Under the pieces are notes generated by a model. That model had not been told where the DNA came from. It did not search any database and saw nothing but the letters and a program-made list of their open reading frames with translations. Source: Hespellia sp. (GTDB lineage Bacteria; Bacillota; Clostridia; Lachnospirales; Lachnospiraceae). Taken from it: a DNA stretch of 64,000 nucleotides. The translations under genes and the position numbers were made by a program. Of this stretch, positions 1-8,230 are shown one piece after another; within the stretch, counting starts at the first letter, position 1, and each line of letters begins with the position of its first letter. The DNA is taken from contig JAQUUC010000007.1 of the NCBI GenBank assembly GCA_028694105.1, positions 1-64,000 on the forward strand, given 5' to 3'.

Positions 1-2
1 AT

Positions 3-68
3 AAGAGCTGTTGTTCTAACTGCTTACCAATTTGGTATGCTTCCTTTTAGTGCAACAGCTCTTTTATT
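3..68 (+). terminator. Inverted repeat with T-rich tail
   Basis: AAGAGCTGTTG at 3-13 pairs with CAACAGCTCTT at 53-63, and an inner dyad (TACCAA/TTGGTA, 25-37) lies in the loop. The T-rich tail follows on the plus strand, so it would stop a plus-strand transcript entering from the left. It also lies just past the end of the minus-strand gene at 69-506 but has no U-run in that direction. Confidence 0.5.
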
Positions 69-506
69 TTACTTTACCTGATTACTTATGATTTTTACAA
101 GCTCCAGCGCGCTGCTGAATTCTGACAGTTCTCCGCCCTCGAGCCATTCGACTTCTCCCTGCCAGGATACGTTCTGTCTGTACTTTACAGACAGCAGAAA
201 GGTGCCGATTCTTCCGCGCTTCTCTGCGATTTCCTCCGCGGATATCTGTTTTTCCAGATATGTTTTTTGCTGGGGCTCCCGGTCCGTAAGTGTACGGATC
301 CTGAACGCGGCCTGCGGAAAGGAGATTCGGTTATACAGCTCTTCGATCAGCTCCATCATCTGCATTACATTTGCAAATCTCCACGAATTCCTGTCATAGC
401 AATGAAATATTTCTCCCTGTATCTCGCCATCGTGGTAATCATTCACGCAGATGGATAGAATATTTGGCATATGTAAAGGAATGTGTCTGACTTCATTTTG
501 TTTCAT
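69..506 (-). CDS. Hypothetical protein downstream of the SARP-type regulator
   Basis: A 145-residue soluble protein with no family I recognise. It has no signal peptide or membrane segment, and the middle (about residues 40-100) is rich in charged, helix-forming residues. The start has a good ribosome binding site (GGAAGGA). It begins 12 bases after the stop of the regulator at 519-1763, so the two are almost certainly co-transcribed, which suggests a role linked to that regulator. No function can be assigned from the sequence. Confidence 0.7.
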   Translation of the reverse strand: MKQNEVRHIPLHMPNILSICVNDYHDGEIQGEIFHCYDRNSWRFANVMQMMELIEELYNRISFPQAAFRIRTLTDREPQQKTYLEKQISAEEIAEKRGRIGTFLLSVKYRQNVSWQGEVEWLEGGELSEFSSALELVKIISNQVK

Positions 507-518
507 ATTAATCCTTCC

Positions 519-1763
519 CTACCATATCGTGTCATTCTCATCAAACTGAATTCTGGATTTTTCTGTGTCAACATCGGCAATGGAGGTCACATAGAATTCC
601 AGATACTGCGACCATACTTTGTGCTCTTTGGAGAAGTATCTGCGGATGCGGTCGTAGATGATCCTGCAGCTCTCTTTATCCGTGCCGGTCAGTAACGCAA
701 GGAACTGCGACTCACTGTATTTCGTGTAGGAATCGCCTCTTCTCAGGCAGTGTTTGATGGTGTTGTTCAGCTCGCCCGCCAGAAGCTCCAGCTTCTCTTT
801 TTTCTGTATCGGCTGTCCTTTTCCATTCGTCAGGCTGCACAGCATGAGAAATGCGGACTGCCCGTTCCGCTCGATGAGCCGTGACAGCAGACGGTAATTG
901 TCGCGGAAGCTCGGAAGGTTACAGTAGTATGCGCCGCTCTCTTCCTCTCCCTCTTTCAGGGTGCTCTTGATCCCCTTGATTTCCTGCGGTCTGTGGTTCA
1001 TATTTCTGCTCATGCTCTGGAACTGCTCCAGCATCTTCTCGGACGGTGTAATTCCCAGTTCTTCGAAAAACAGCTTCGCCGTATCCTCATATTCTTTCAT
1101 GGCTTCTTTGTATTTCTTGAGTGCGATGTAACAGTCGATCTTGACTGCCTGCCATTCATCAAAGGGGTACATCTGGCTTGCCGGTGTACACAGCCGGAGC
1201 GTCTCTTCATACTGACCATCCGCCATGAGGATGCCACACGCCTCTTTCAGGATCTCGGTATACTGGTTCTTATAACGCACCCCCTCCAGCAGTACCCAGT
1301 CTTCCCCCGTCAGTCCCGCGAGGAAATCCCCCTGATACAGGTGGATCGCTTCTCTGAGCAGTCCGGATTTTTTCTTGAGGTCGTTCTCTTCCTCTGCCTG
1401 TGAAATCAGTACTTTGAATTCCCTGATATCAGTCTGCGTCTCCATCGGAGAATCCCAGTAATAGACGCCTTTTTTAATCCTGATGTAATCGTAGGGCGGC
1501 AATCCCGCATCTTCCAGTATCTTCTTCAAACGGTATGCCGCTACCCGCAGACTGTTCGATACATCTGCGTACTCGGCTCTGCCGTACAGCGATTCAATGA
1601 GCCGTTCTCTCGCCACGCCGCCCGCACCGTAATACAGCAGCATCTGCAGCAGTCTCATTGCTTTTGTTGTATTGTTTTTCCCAAAGGACAGGGGTGTTTT
1701 TCCATATGATATTGTAAAATTTCCTAAAAAATGAACTCTTAAGATGTCTTTCTTTTCTTTCAT
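519..1763 (-). CDS. SARP/BTAD-family transcriptional regulator
   Basis: A 414-residue DNA-binding regulator. The first 95 residues resemble the OmpR/SARP winged-helix domain (VHFLGNFTISYG opening, then LRVAAYRLKKILEDAGLP), and residues about 105-250 look like a bacterial transcriptional activation domain built of TPR-like helices (EECGI-type region ending in ELGITPSEKM). The C-terminal 130 residues, with polar and charged stretches, are not recognised. I place the start at the ATG at 1763 because GGAGA lies six bases upstream; a longer reading from 1802 lacks a ribosome site. It is divergent from the lipoprotein/pilus cluster at 1934 onward, so local control of that cluster is a reasonable inference but is not shown. 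Confidence 0.8.
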   Translation of the reverse strand: MKEKKDILRVHFLGNFTISYGKTPLSFGKNNTTKAMRLLQMLLYYGAGGVARERLIESLYGRAEYADVSNSLRVAAYRLKKILEDAGLPPYDYIRIKKGVYYWDSPMETQTDIREFKVLISQAEEENDLKKKSGLLREAIHLYQGDFLAGLTGEDWVLLEGVRYKNQYTEILKEACGILMADGQYEETLRLCTPASQMYPFDEWQAVKIDCYIALKKYKEAMKEYEDTAKLFFEELGITPSEKMLEQFQSMSRNMNHRPQEIKGIKSTLKEGEEESGAYYCNLPSFRDNYRLLSRLIERNGQSAFLMLCSLTNGKGQPIQKKEKLELLAGELNNTIKHCLRRGDSYTKYSESQFLALLTGTDKESCRIIYDRIRRYFSKEHKVWSQYLEFYVTSIADVDTEKSRIQFDENDTIW

Positions 1764-1864
1764 AGTATTCTCCAGCACGCTTAGAATTATCAGGTTTCTC
1801 ATACTTTATTCTACTCACCCTGCTTCTGTTTGTCAAACAATTCAGAGGTTTCAGAGTAATTTTA

Positions 1865-1893
1865 TTAACAACCGTATTTCATTGTGGTATACT
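1865..1893 (+). promoter_or_regulatory. Sigma-A-like promoter for the lipoprotein/pilus cluster
   Basis: TTAACA at 1865-1870 and TATACT at 1888-1893 are separated by 17 bases, 40 bases ahead of the ATG at 1934. It lies in the divergent gap between the SARP-type regulator and the lipoprotein gene. Confidence 0.6.
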
Positions 1894-1933
1894 AAATGCA
1901 TATTTAGGGATTTTTGTAGAAAGGAGCTAGTAT

Positions 1934-2878
1934 ATGTCATTTCGCATACGGTTTTCATGTCGTTTTTTTGCGTTTTTCGGCCTGTTCCTTTCTATTTTGC
2001 TGCTTTCGGCCTGCTCTTCCGGTTCCAAGAAATCGGAAGCACACACGGGACCTCCCCGGGACAATACCGCCCGGATTCTGACGCCCGAAGCGTCTGCGGT
2101 CACTGTCTTTGGAAACGATATTGTTTCCATTGACGCTTCTAATGTTTCGCAGGGCTATCTTATGGTGAATTACAGCGGCACGAATGAAAAAGTCAAGCTT
2201 CAGATTGAAGATCCCAGTGCTATTGACTATACCTATCTTGTAACCGATGTCGGCAGTTATGCCGTATATCCCCTCAGTGGCGGGGATGGTTCGTATTCGA
2301 TTTCGATTCTGGAATCGGTGGATATCGAAAACGACATGTATTCCATTGCATTTACGCAGGACATTGACGTTACTCTGGAGGATGAGTTCCTTCCTTACCT
2401 CTATCCGAACCATTATGTGAACTTTAACGCAGAGTCCGCTCTGGTTTCTAAGGGAGAGTCGCTTGCGATGGATTGTGAGAGTGATTTGGACGTTGTGACC
2501 AATATTTATGACTTTGTAATTAATAATATTTCTTACGACACTGAAAAGGCTCAGGACCTTCCTTACGGCTATACACCGGTTCCGGATGAGACGTTAAGCG
2601 CGAAAAAGGGAATCTGTTTTGACTATGCTTCGCTGATGTCGGCGATGCTCCGCTCCCAGAATATTCCCACGAGACTGGAGGTCGGTTATTCCGGTGATGT
2701 CTATCATGCATGGATCAGCTGTTATGTCGATGAGGTCGGCTGGGTGGATCATATCATTGAATTTGACGGAAAGAACTGGTCACTGATGGATCCGACGCTT
2801 GCCGCCAGCAATTCCAAGTCCGATGTGAAGAAATATGTCGGTAACGGTGATAACTATACCGTGAAGTATACTTATTAA
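1934..2878 (+). CDS. Transglutaminase-like domain lipoprotein
   Basis: A 314-residue exported lipoprotein. The signal peptide ends in a lipobox (LLSAC, Cys27), followed by a polar linker. The middle 100 residues are beta-rich and not recognised. Residues about 180-300 carry a transglutaminase/protease-like core with Cys228 in KKGICFDYAS, His258 in VYHAW and Asp286 in WSLMDPT, the expected Cys-His-Asp triad. AAAGGAG precedes the ATG by seven bases. It is the first gene of the pilus-like cluster and lies 15 bases ahead of the PilC/GspF gene. It could process or crosslink surface or pilus proteins; the substrate is unknown. Confidence 0.8.
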   Translation: MSFRIRFSCRFFAFFGLFLSILLLSACSSGSKKSEAHTGPPRDNTARILTPEASAVTVFGNDIVSIDASNVSQGYLMVNYSGTNEKVKLQIEDPSAIDYTYLVTDVGSYAVYPLSGGDGSYSISILESVDIENDMYSIAFTQDIDVTLEDEFLPYLYPNHYVNFNAESALVSKGESLAMDCESDLDVVTNIYDFVINNISYDTEKAQDLPYGYTPVPDETLSAKKGICFDYASLMSAMLRSQNIPTRLEVGYSGDVYHAWISCYVDEVGWVDHIIEFDGKNWSLMDPTLAASNSKSDVKKYVGNGDNYTVKYTY

Positions 2879-2893
2879 GAAAGGATAACGCTT

Positions 2894-3928
2894 ATGAAAC
2901 CACTTAGTAATTTGGAGACCGCCGCTTTCTGTAATCAGATGGCGATGATTCTGAAGTCCGGGATTTCCGCGCTCGAGGGAGTGTCCATTCTTCTCGAGGA
3001 TGCCCAGACTTCGGATGAGAAGGAGATTTTAACGAAGGTCTATGATACGATACAGGAGTGTGGACTTCTGGCTCCGGCGCTGCAGGCTGCGAACGTATTT
3101 CCTGCGTATCTGCTGCGTATGGTGCAGATCGGTGAGGAGACGGGTACGCTGGACGAGGTGATGGATGCGCTGGAGGCTTATTATTCCAGAGAGGATTCTA
3201 TTAAGAAGAGTATCCACAGCGCGTTGACTTATCCGCTGGTCATGATCGTGATGATGCTTCTTGTGATTATTGTGCTGCTCACGAAGGTCATGCCGATTTT
3301 TCATCAGGTTTTTCTTCAGCTTGGCAGGGAGATGACCGGATTTTCGAAGGGGATTCTGAATCTCGGCACGATTCTTTCTACTTATTCTCTGGTTTTTGTT
3401 GTGATTGCGGCTGTCATCGCTCTGGTTCTTGTCTTTTTGTTCAAGACCCGGCGCGGACATCTGCTGCTGATGCGGCTTGCCTATAAGGCGAAGCCTTCGC
3501 AGAACATTTACGATAAGATTGCGGCCAGCCGGTTTGCCAGTGCGATGAACCTGACGCTTCGCAGCGGCATGAATCCGGAACGCGGGCTGGAATATGCCAG
3601 AGAGCTGATCGATGATCCCTTCTTTCTGGAGAAGCTTCAGTGCTGCGGTGAGCAGATGGCTCAGGGAGAGGATTTTTCGGCTGCGCTTCAAAAGAGCAGG
3701 ATTTTTACCGGTGTGTATGCGCGAATGATTTCCATTTCCGGGAAGGCGGGCACGACGGATGAGACGATGGGTAAGATTGCGGCCCAGTATGAGGAGGATG
3801 TGGATGTGCAGACTTCGAAGCTGATATCCGCTCTTGAGCCGACGCTTGTGATGATTCTGTCGGTAATTGTCGGTGTGATTTTGTTTTCGGTGATGCTGCC
3901 GCTGCTCGGAATTATGTCGGGACTCTAA
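2894..3928 (+). CDS. Type II secretion/type IV pilus inner-membrane platform protein (PilC/GspF)
   Basis: A 344-residue member of the T2SSF family, the membrane platform on which the assembly ATPase works. Two T2SSF repeats are visible (about 1-120 and 205-325) with membrane segments near 115-140, 160-185 and 315-340. The pattern QIGEETGTLDEVMD in the first repeat and SGKAGTTDETMGKIA in the second is typical of the family. It sits directly after the lipoprotein gene and ahead of four small membrane genes and pilT. A short 13-base tandem repeat follows its stop codon. Confidence 0.88.
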   Translation: MKPLSNLETAAFCNQMAMILKSGISALEGVSILLEDAQTSDEKEILTKVYDTIQECGLLAPALQAANVFPAYLLRMVQIGEETGTLDEVMDALEAYYSREDSIKKSIHSALTYPLVMIVMMLLVIIVLLTKVMPIFHQVFLQLGREMTGFSKGILNLGTILSTYSLVFVVIAAVIALVLVFLFKTRRGHLLLMRLAYKAKPSQNIYDKIAASRFASAMNLTLRSGMNPERGLEYARELIDDPFFLEKLQCCGEQMAQGEDFSAALQKSRIFTGVYARMISISGKAGTTDETMGKIAAQYEEDVDVQTSKLISALEPTLVMILSVIVGVILFSVMLPLLGIMSGL

Positions 3929-3932
3929 TTCG

Positions 3933-3967
3933 GATTTTTGATACTGATTTTTGATACTGATTTTTAT
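3933..3967. repeat. 13-base tandem repeat between pilus genes
   Basis: GATTTTTGATACT occurs twice in a row (3933-3945 and 3946-3958), followed by a partial third copy. It lies between the PilC/GspF stop and the next ribosome binding site. No function is evident. Confidence 0.6.
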
Positions 3968-4000
3968 TTGACATTATAATAGGAAGGAACTGGTTCATTT

Positions 4001-4324
4001 ATGAGGCGTTTTTATAGGGAAAAAACTGATCACAGCGTTCGGACCGGGGTGATTTCGCTGCTTTTGGTCTGTCTGGTCTTGGGGCTGTTCTATGTCGGGA
4101 CAGAGACGGTCTCTGCGAAGACCGATGCGCAGCAGGCGCAGAGTCTGGAAGAGGCCATCCACCGGGGCATCACGCATTGCTATGCCGTTGAGGGCCGGTA
4201 TCCGGAGAGTCTGGAATATCTTAGGACGGAGTATGGCATTTCCTATGATGAGGACAAGTATTTTGTAGATTATCAGGTGCTCGGTACGAACCTGATGCCG
4301 GATGTGACGATTATCGAACGATAG
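4001..4324 (+). CDS. Small membrane-anchored protein of the pilus cluster
   Basis: A 107-residue protein with one N-terminal membrane segment (about residues 15-36) and a short extracytoplasmic domain containing CYAVEGRYPESLEYL and a C-terminal NLMPDVTII motif. Its size and topology fit a pseudopilin, but the usual prepilin cleavage motif with Glu5 is missing, so it may be a pilin-associated assembly protein instead. It is preceded by AGGAAGGA and followed within 20 bases by the next cluster gene. Confidence 0.7.
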   Translation: MRRFYREKTDHSVRTGVISLLLVCLVLGLFYVGTETVSAKTDAQQAQSLEEAIHRGITHCYAVEGRYPESLEYLRTEYGISYDEDKYFVDYQVLGTNLMPDVTIIER

Positions 4325-4341
4325 AGGAGGCTTTTTGTTTT

Positions 4342-4839
4342 ATGCAGTTGCAGCGTGAGAAAAAACATGTCATTGACTTTTTATTTCCAATTGCATTGCT
4401 GTTCGTTTTTGCAGCATCTTCTTTTGTTGTCATTATTCTGGCAGCGAATATTTACAGTCATACGACAACGGCTTCGAGTGAGCATTATGATACCCGCACT
4501 CCAGTCTCTTATGTGACGGAGAAAATCCGGCAGGCAGATCTTCATGGGCAGGTTTCCATCGGTACCTTCGACGGGCTGGAGAGTCTGGTTCTGTCGCAGC
4601 AGTACGGCGAGAAATCGTACACGACTTACATTTACGCCTATGACGGTACTCTGATGGAGCTTTTTATTCAGGACGGTGTGCAGGCGAAGGCAAAGGACGG
4701 TACGGAGATCATGGAGGTGAACGTGTTTCATATGGAGGAGACGCGTCCTGGGCTTCTGCGCATTTCCTGCGAATCGGCGGAAGGTAAGACGATGTCCGCG
4801 TATGTTTCTTTTTTAAGCAGAGGAGGTGGCTCGAATTGA
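4342..4839 (+). CDS. DUF4860-like membrane protein of the pilus cluster
   Basis: A 165-residue protein with a hydrophobic segment at about 10-35 (DFLFPIALLFVFAASSFVV) and an extracytoplasmic domain beginning with a segment like TRTPVSYVTEKIRQAD. This resembles DUF4860 proteins found next to secretion or pilus genes in Firmicutes; I assign it by resemblance only. GAGGAGG precedes the ATG. Its stop codon overlaps the TTG start of the next gene, which indicates translational coupling. Confidence 0.7.
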   Translation: MQLQREKKHVIDFLFPIALLFVFAASSFVVIILAANIYSHTTTASSEHYDTRTPVSYVTEKIRQADLHGQVSIGTFDGLESLVLSQQYGEKSYTTYIYAYDGTLMELFIQDGVQAKAKDGTEIMEVNVFHMEETRPGLLRISCESAEGKTMSAYVSFLSRGGGSN

Positions 4840-5300
4840 ATCATAACCCATCTAGACGCTCCAGTTTGTTTTTGTTGGAATTGATGATTGCGATTCTCTT
4901 TTTCTGTCTCTGTTCTGCGGTGTGTGTGCGGCTGTTCGTGCAGTCCCATACCGTCAGCGCTCATACGCAGGAGCTGAGTATGGCGATGAATCAGACGAAG
5001 AGTTTTGCCGAAATCTTTCGCAGTGAGGATAAGTGCCTCGAGATATTAAAAGAGCAATTTCCAAGCGGAATCATTTCATTAGAAACGAATTCATTTACTG
5101 TTTATTATGATCGTGACTGGGCTGCCTGCGTCGGTGCGGATGCGGATGACGAGGCGGTTTATGCAGTCAGTATGCGGGTTTCGGAAGAATCCGGAGGGAT
5201 GAGTCTGGCTGATTTTGAGGCGGTTTCCATTTCCGATCAGGAGCGCATCTATCAGTTTGAGACGGAAAAATATACGGGCGGAGGTGACAGCGATGAATAA
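4836..5300 (+). CDS. Pseudopilin-like protein
   Basis: A 154-residue protein starting with TTG at 4836, supported by AGGAGGTGG about eight bases upstream and a four-base overlap with the previous gene. The N-terminus RRSSLFLLELMIAILFF resembles a type IV prepilin signal: basic residues, then a hydrophobic helix with Glu at position 5 after the small residue Ser, where Gly is more usual. The rest is a soluble domain ending in a charged tail. It is likely a minor pseudopilin processed by a prepilin peptidase encoded outside this window. Confidence 0.7.
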   Translation: MNHNPSRRSSLFLLELMIAILFFCLCSAVCVRLFVQSHTVSAHTQELSMAMNQTKSFAEIFRSEDKCLEILKEQFPSGIISLETNSFTVYYDRDWAACVGADADDEAVYAVSMRVSEESGGMSLADFEAVSISDQERIYQFETEKYTGGGDSDE

Positions 5301-5703
5301 AGAACGACGGTCTTATCCGGTGATCCATATTGGGACTTCTTTTCTGCTTGTGATTTTTATTGTGCTCTGTCTGGTGATATTTGCGGTGCTTTCGCTTTCC
5401 AGTGCGCTGCGGGATCAGAATTATGTAGAGAAGGAGGCTGCCCGGCAGACGGCCTACTATGAGGCGAATGCCGCCGCGCAGGAGAAGCTGCGGGATACGG
5501 TGACGGATTTCCTTCAATCGCCGGAGGAAACGACGGTCTCTTATTCGGTCCCGATCGATGAGCGGCAGACGCTGGAGGTTACGGTGCTGCTGAGTGCCGA
5601 CGGGGGGCTCGCGAACGGCGTGTATCAGATTGAGGCGTGGAAAACGGTGAATTCCAGTGACTGGAACGGCAGCAGTACGCTTCCGGTTATGGAGAGCCAG
5701 TAG
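5293..5703 (+). CDS. Single-pass membrane protein of the pilus cluster
   Basis: A 136-residue protein beginning at the ATG at 5293 (GAGGTGACAGCG upstream; an in-frame ATG at 5215 has no ribosome site). One membrane segment spans about residues 15-40, followed by an Ala/Glu-rich helical stretch (VEKEAARQTAYYEANAAAQEKL) and a small C-terminal domain. It overlaps the previous gene by eight bases. It may act as a minor pilin or a PilO/N-like assembly protein; the exact role is unknown. Confidence 0.7.
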   Translation: MNKERRSYPVIHIGTSFLLVIFIVLCLVIFAVLSLSSALRDQNYVEKEAARQTAYYEANAAAQEKLRDTVTDFLQSPEETTVSYSVPIDERQTLEVTVLLSADGGLANGVYQIEAWKTVNSSDWNGSSTLPVMESQ

Positions 5704-5708
5704 GGGAT

Positions 5709-5784
5709 CTTGTTGAAAACTTGTGGAAATAGTTTGTTGAAATAGCTTGTTGAAAACTTATAGAAATAGCTTGTTGAAAAAGAG
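5709..5784. repeat. Degenerate direct repeats upstream of pilT
   Basis: TTGTTGAAA occurs four times, starting at 5710, 5734, 5747 and 5771 (spacings 24, 13, 24), embedded in repeated CTTGTTGAAAACTT and GAAATAG units. It fills the gap between the membrane gene and pilT. Confidence 0.6.
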
Positions 5785-5796
5785 AGGGGCTTAGGT

Positions 5797-6852
5797 ATGA
5801 ATTTAACACAATTGTTGGAAATTGCAGTGAAGGAGCGTGCTTCCGATATTTTTATTGTTGCGGGGCTGCCTGCTGCGTATCGGAAAAGCGGCGTTCTGGT
5901 TCATGTGGATGACCACCGGATGATGCCGGATGAGACGGAGGATTTCCTGAAGGAGATTTATCATTTGTCAAAGGATCGTAATATGCATCCGCTCTATCTT
6001 AACGGGGATGATGACTTTTCGTTTGCGATTCCCGGTCTGTCGCGTTTTCGTGTGAGTGCTTATAAGCAGCGCGGTGCATTGTCCGCGGTGGTGCGGGTGA
6101 TTACGTTTGAGCTTCCGAGCTACGAGGAGCTTGGGATTCCGAGGCAGATCATTGAGTTTGGCAATCTGTCCAAGGGGCTTGTGCTTGTGACCGGACCTGC
6201 CGGAAGCGGGAAGTCGACCACGCTTGCCTGTGTGGTCGATTATATCAACCGGATGTTTGAGAAGCATATTATTACGCTGGAGGATCCGATCGAGTATCTG
6301 CACAGCCACAAGAAGAGCATTGTCAGCCAGCGTGAAATCAATGTTGATACGGCCAGCTACGTCACGGCGCTTCGTGCTTCGCTGCGCCAGAGCCCGGATG
6401 TCATCCTGCTCGGGGAGATGCGTGATTATGAGACGATTGATGTCGCTATGACCGCCGCCGAGACCGGACACCTTGTCATTTCCACGCTTCATACGCTTGG
6501 CTCTGCCAATACGATTGACCGGATCATCGATGTATTTCCTGCAAACCAGCAGCAGCAGATTTCGGTGCAGCTGTCGATGGTGCTGCAGGCGGTCGTGTCA
6601 CAGCAGCTTGTGCCGGCGATTGACGGTGATGTGATTCCAGTTTTTGAGATTATGACGGTTACGCCGGCAATCCGCAATATGATCCGCGAGAATAAGATTC
6701 CGCAGATTGACGGAGTGGTGTATTCTTCCAACCGCGAGGATATGTTTTCCATGGATTCGAACCTGCTTTCTCTGGTGCGGGCGAACCGGATTACGGCGGA
6801 GACTGCCATTGCCTATGCGTCCAATCCTGAGATGTTGAAGAAAAAACTGTGA
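5797..6852 (+). CDS. pilT: Type IV pilus retraction ATPase PilT
   Basis: A 351-residue secretion ATPase, expected to drive pilus retraction at the cytoplasmic face. Walker A is GPAGSGKST (133-141), the Walker B region is VILLGEMRD (about 203-211) and the His box is ISTLHT. The PilT signature AIRNMIRE followed by KIPQIDGV is present near residue 290, which separates it from PilB-type assembly ATPases. GAGAGGGG precedes the ATG. It closes the cluster. No PilB, PilM or prepilin peptidase gene is found here, so either these lie elsewhere or this is a reduced system. Confidence 0.9.
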   Translation: MNLTQLLEIAVKERASDIFIVAGLPAAYRKSGVLVHVDDHRMMPDETEDFLKEIYHLSKDRNMHPLYLNGDDDFSFAIPGLSRFRVSAYKQRGALSAVVRVITFELPSYEELGIPRQIIEFGNLSKGLVLVTGPAGSGKSTTLACVVDYINRMFEKHIITLEDPIEYLHSHKKSIVSQREINVDTASYVTALRASLRQSPDVILLGEMRDYETIDVAMTAAETGHLVISTLHTLGSANTIDRIIDVFPANQQQQISVQLSMVLQAVVSQQLVPAIDGDVIPVFEIMTVTPAIRNMIRENKIPQIDGVVYSSNREDMFSMDSNLLSLVRANRITAETAIAYASNPEMLKKKL

Positions 6853-6877
6853 GACTGACTGCCTGTTACCGCTGCTG

Positions 6878-7993
6878 TTATTCTATTGTTTTGATTTTTC
6901 CCTGCGCTTTTCCACAGTTTTTGGCTGCGTAGAGCAATTTGTCCGCGTCTTCGAAGAGTGGATTATACGGAATATACGTCATGCCTTTGACTGCGGCTCC
7001 GTAAGAACAGGTGATGGCGGTATTGATCTCTTCTGCGGTCGTCCGTGCGAAGATTTCTTCGAAATTTTTCATTTTCTTTTTTACGACGTCCTCATCTGCT
7101 GTGAATTTCATCAGTACCACGAATTCGTCTCCGCCGATGCGGCCTTTGATATCCCACTCGCGGAAAACCTTCTGGAGCGTATTTCCCAGGATGTTCAATA
7201 CCTGATCTCCGGTCCGGTGCCCGTAGGTATCGTTTACATTTTTGAAATCGTCTATGTCGATGATGATCAGTGCGCAGCCGTCGCTCTTGTGTGTCTCCAG
7301 GTAGGAGGTGCATTTCTGCTCCGATGTCGCTTTGTTGAATACGCCGGTCAGCTTGTCGTGACGGCTTTCCTGCAGAATGTCCTGTCTCGTGTGGTCTTCA
7401 CGGGCCCGCAGGTTCGTTACGATCCATGCGACCCAGAAGCCGAACAGGATTCCCACGAGGCCGTTGTATACATTTGCCGTTACCAGCCTGATGTCCATGC
7501 AACAGACACTGAGCACGCAGAAGGCCACGTAGGATATGCACAGGCAGAAGGCGGTGATGTCCAGCGGCACGATAAAGATGACTGACAGCAGAATCATTGC
7601 CGGAGTGACGAGCGTGGCGATTTTCGATTCGTAGGGCACAATTTCTATGTAGATGACCAGACCCATAAAAATCAGCATGTATGTGACCACCATGAGCTGG
7701 CTGAGCCGGTAGTGCGTGGCTATTTTTCTGCCTTTTTTGTTCTGGCGCAGGCAGCCGGACCAGAAGATGTAGATGAGGAAGAACGGGAAGAACAGCAGGT
7801 GGCCAGCACTCAGGTTCCAGCCTTCGATCAGGTAGTTGGCCACCAGCATTAGCACGACAACCGTGAACAGACCGCAGATGCTGATTCCGCGCACCAGCGA
7901 GATGTTGCTGTCGGCGATGGATTCCTGCGATTCGTAAAAATAGCGGTTCATTTGCTCTATGGAGTTTTGTAGTTTTCTTAGTGCTTCTTTCAT
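6878..7993 (-). CDS. Membrane-bound diguanylate cyclase (GGDEF)
   Basis: A 371-residue protein with six hydrophobic segments in the first half (about 30-190) and a C-terminal GGDEF domain: DKLTGVFNK opens it, RIGGDEFVVLMK is the intact active site and YGAAVKG lies near the end. It should make cyclic di-GMP from two GTP. The start is placed at the ATG at 7993 (AAAGAGG five bases upstream). An open reading frame continues upstream to 8251, but those 86 codons are translated palindrome repeats and have no ribosome site. It lies downstream of the EAL protein on the same strand. Confidence 0.85.
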   Translation of the reverse strand: MKEALRKLQNSIEQMNRYFYESQESIADSNISLVRGISICGLFTVVVLMLVANYLIEGWNLSAGHLLFFPFFLIYIFWSGCLRQNKKGRKIATHYRLSQLMVVTYMLIFMGLVIYIEIVPYESKIATLVTPAMILLSVIFIVPLDITAFCLCISYVAFCVLSVCCMDIRLVTANVYNGLVGILFGFWVAWIVTNLRAREDHTRQDILQESRHDKLTGVFNKATSEQKCTSYLETHKSDGCALIIIDIDDFKNVNDTYGHRTGDQVLNILGNTLQKVFREWDIKGRIGGDEFVVLMKFTADEDVVKKKMKNFEEIFARTTAEEINTAITCSYGAAVKGMTYIPYNPLFEDADKLLYAAKNCGKAQGKIKTIE

Positions 7994-8010
7994 GTGGGCC
8001 TCTTTCATTG

Positions 8011-8230
8011 CCGGAGGGTCTGTCCCCATGGCTCGTTTGCCGAGGGGTCTGTCCCCGTGGCTCGTTGCCGAGGGGTCTGTCCCCGTGGCTCGTTGCCGAG
8101 GGGTCTGTCCCTGTGGCTTATGTCTTGTTGCTGCCGCAGGGTCCGTCCCCGTGGCTCTTGTCTTGTTGCCGGAGGGTCCGTCCCCGTGGCTCTTATGTCT
8201 TGCTGCCAGAGGGTCCGTCCCCATGGCTCT
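8011..8230. repeat. Seven-copy array of GC-rich palindromic (REP-like) elements
   Basis: Seven units of the type GGGTCYGTCCCCRTGGCTC start near 8016, 8044, 8072, 8101, 8139, 8174 and 8210, with spacers such as GTTGCCGA and TTGTCTTGTTGC. Each unit can fold as a short hairpin. The array fills the gap between the GGDEF and EAL genes and runs into the end of the EAL coding sequence, giving that protein its last dozen codons. Confidence 0.85.

Noticed and set aside
8011..8230. CRISPR array
   Set aside because: Repeats are palindromic, unequal in spacing, with repeated rather than unique spacers, and no cas genes are present.
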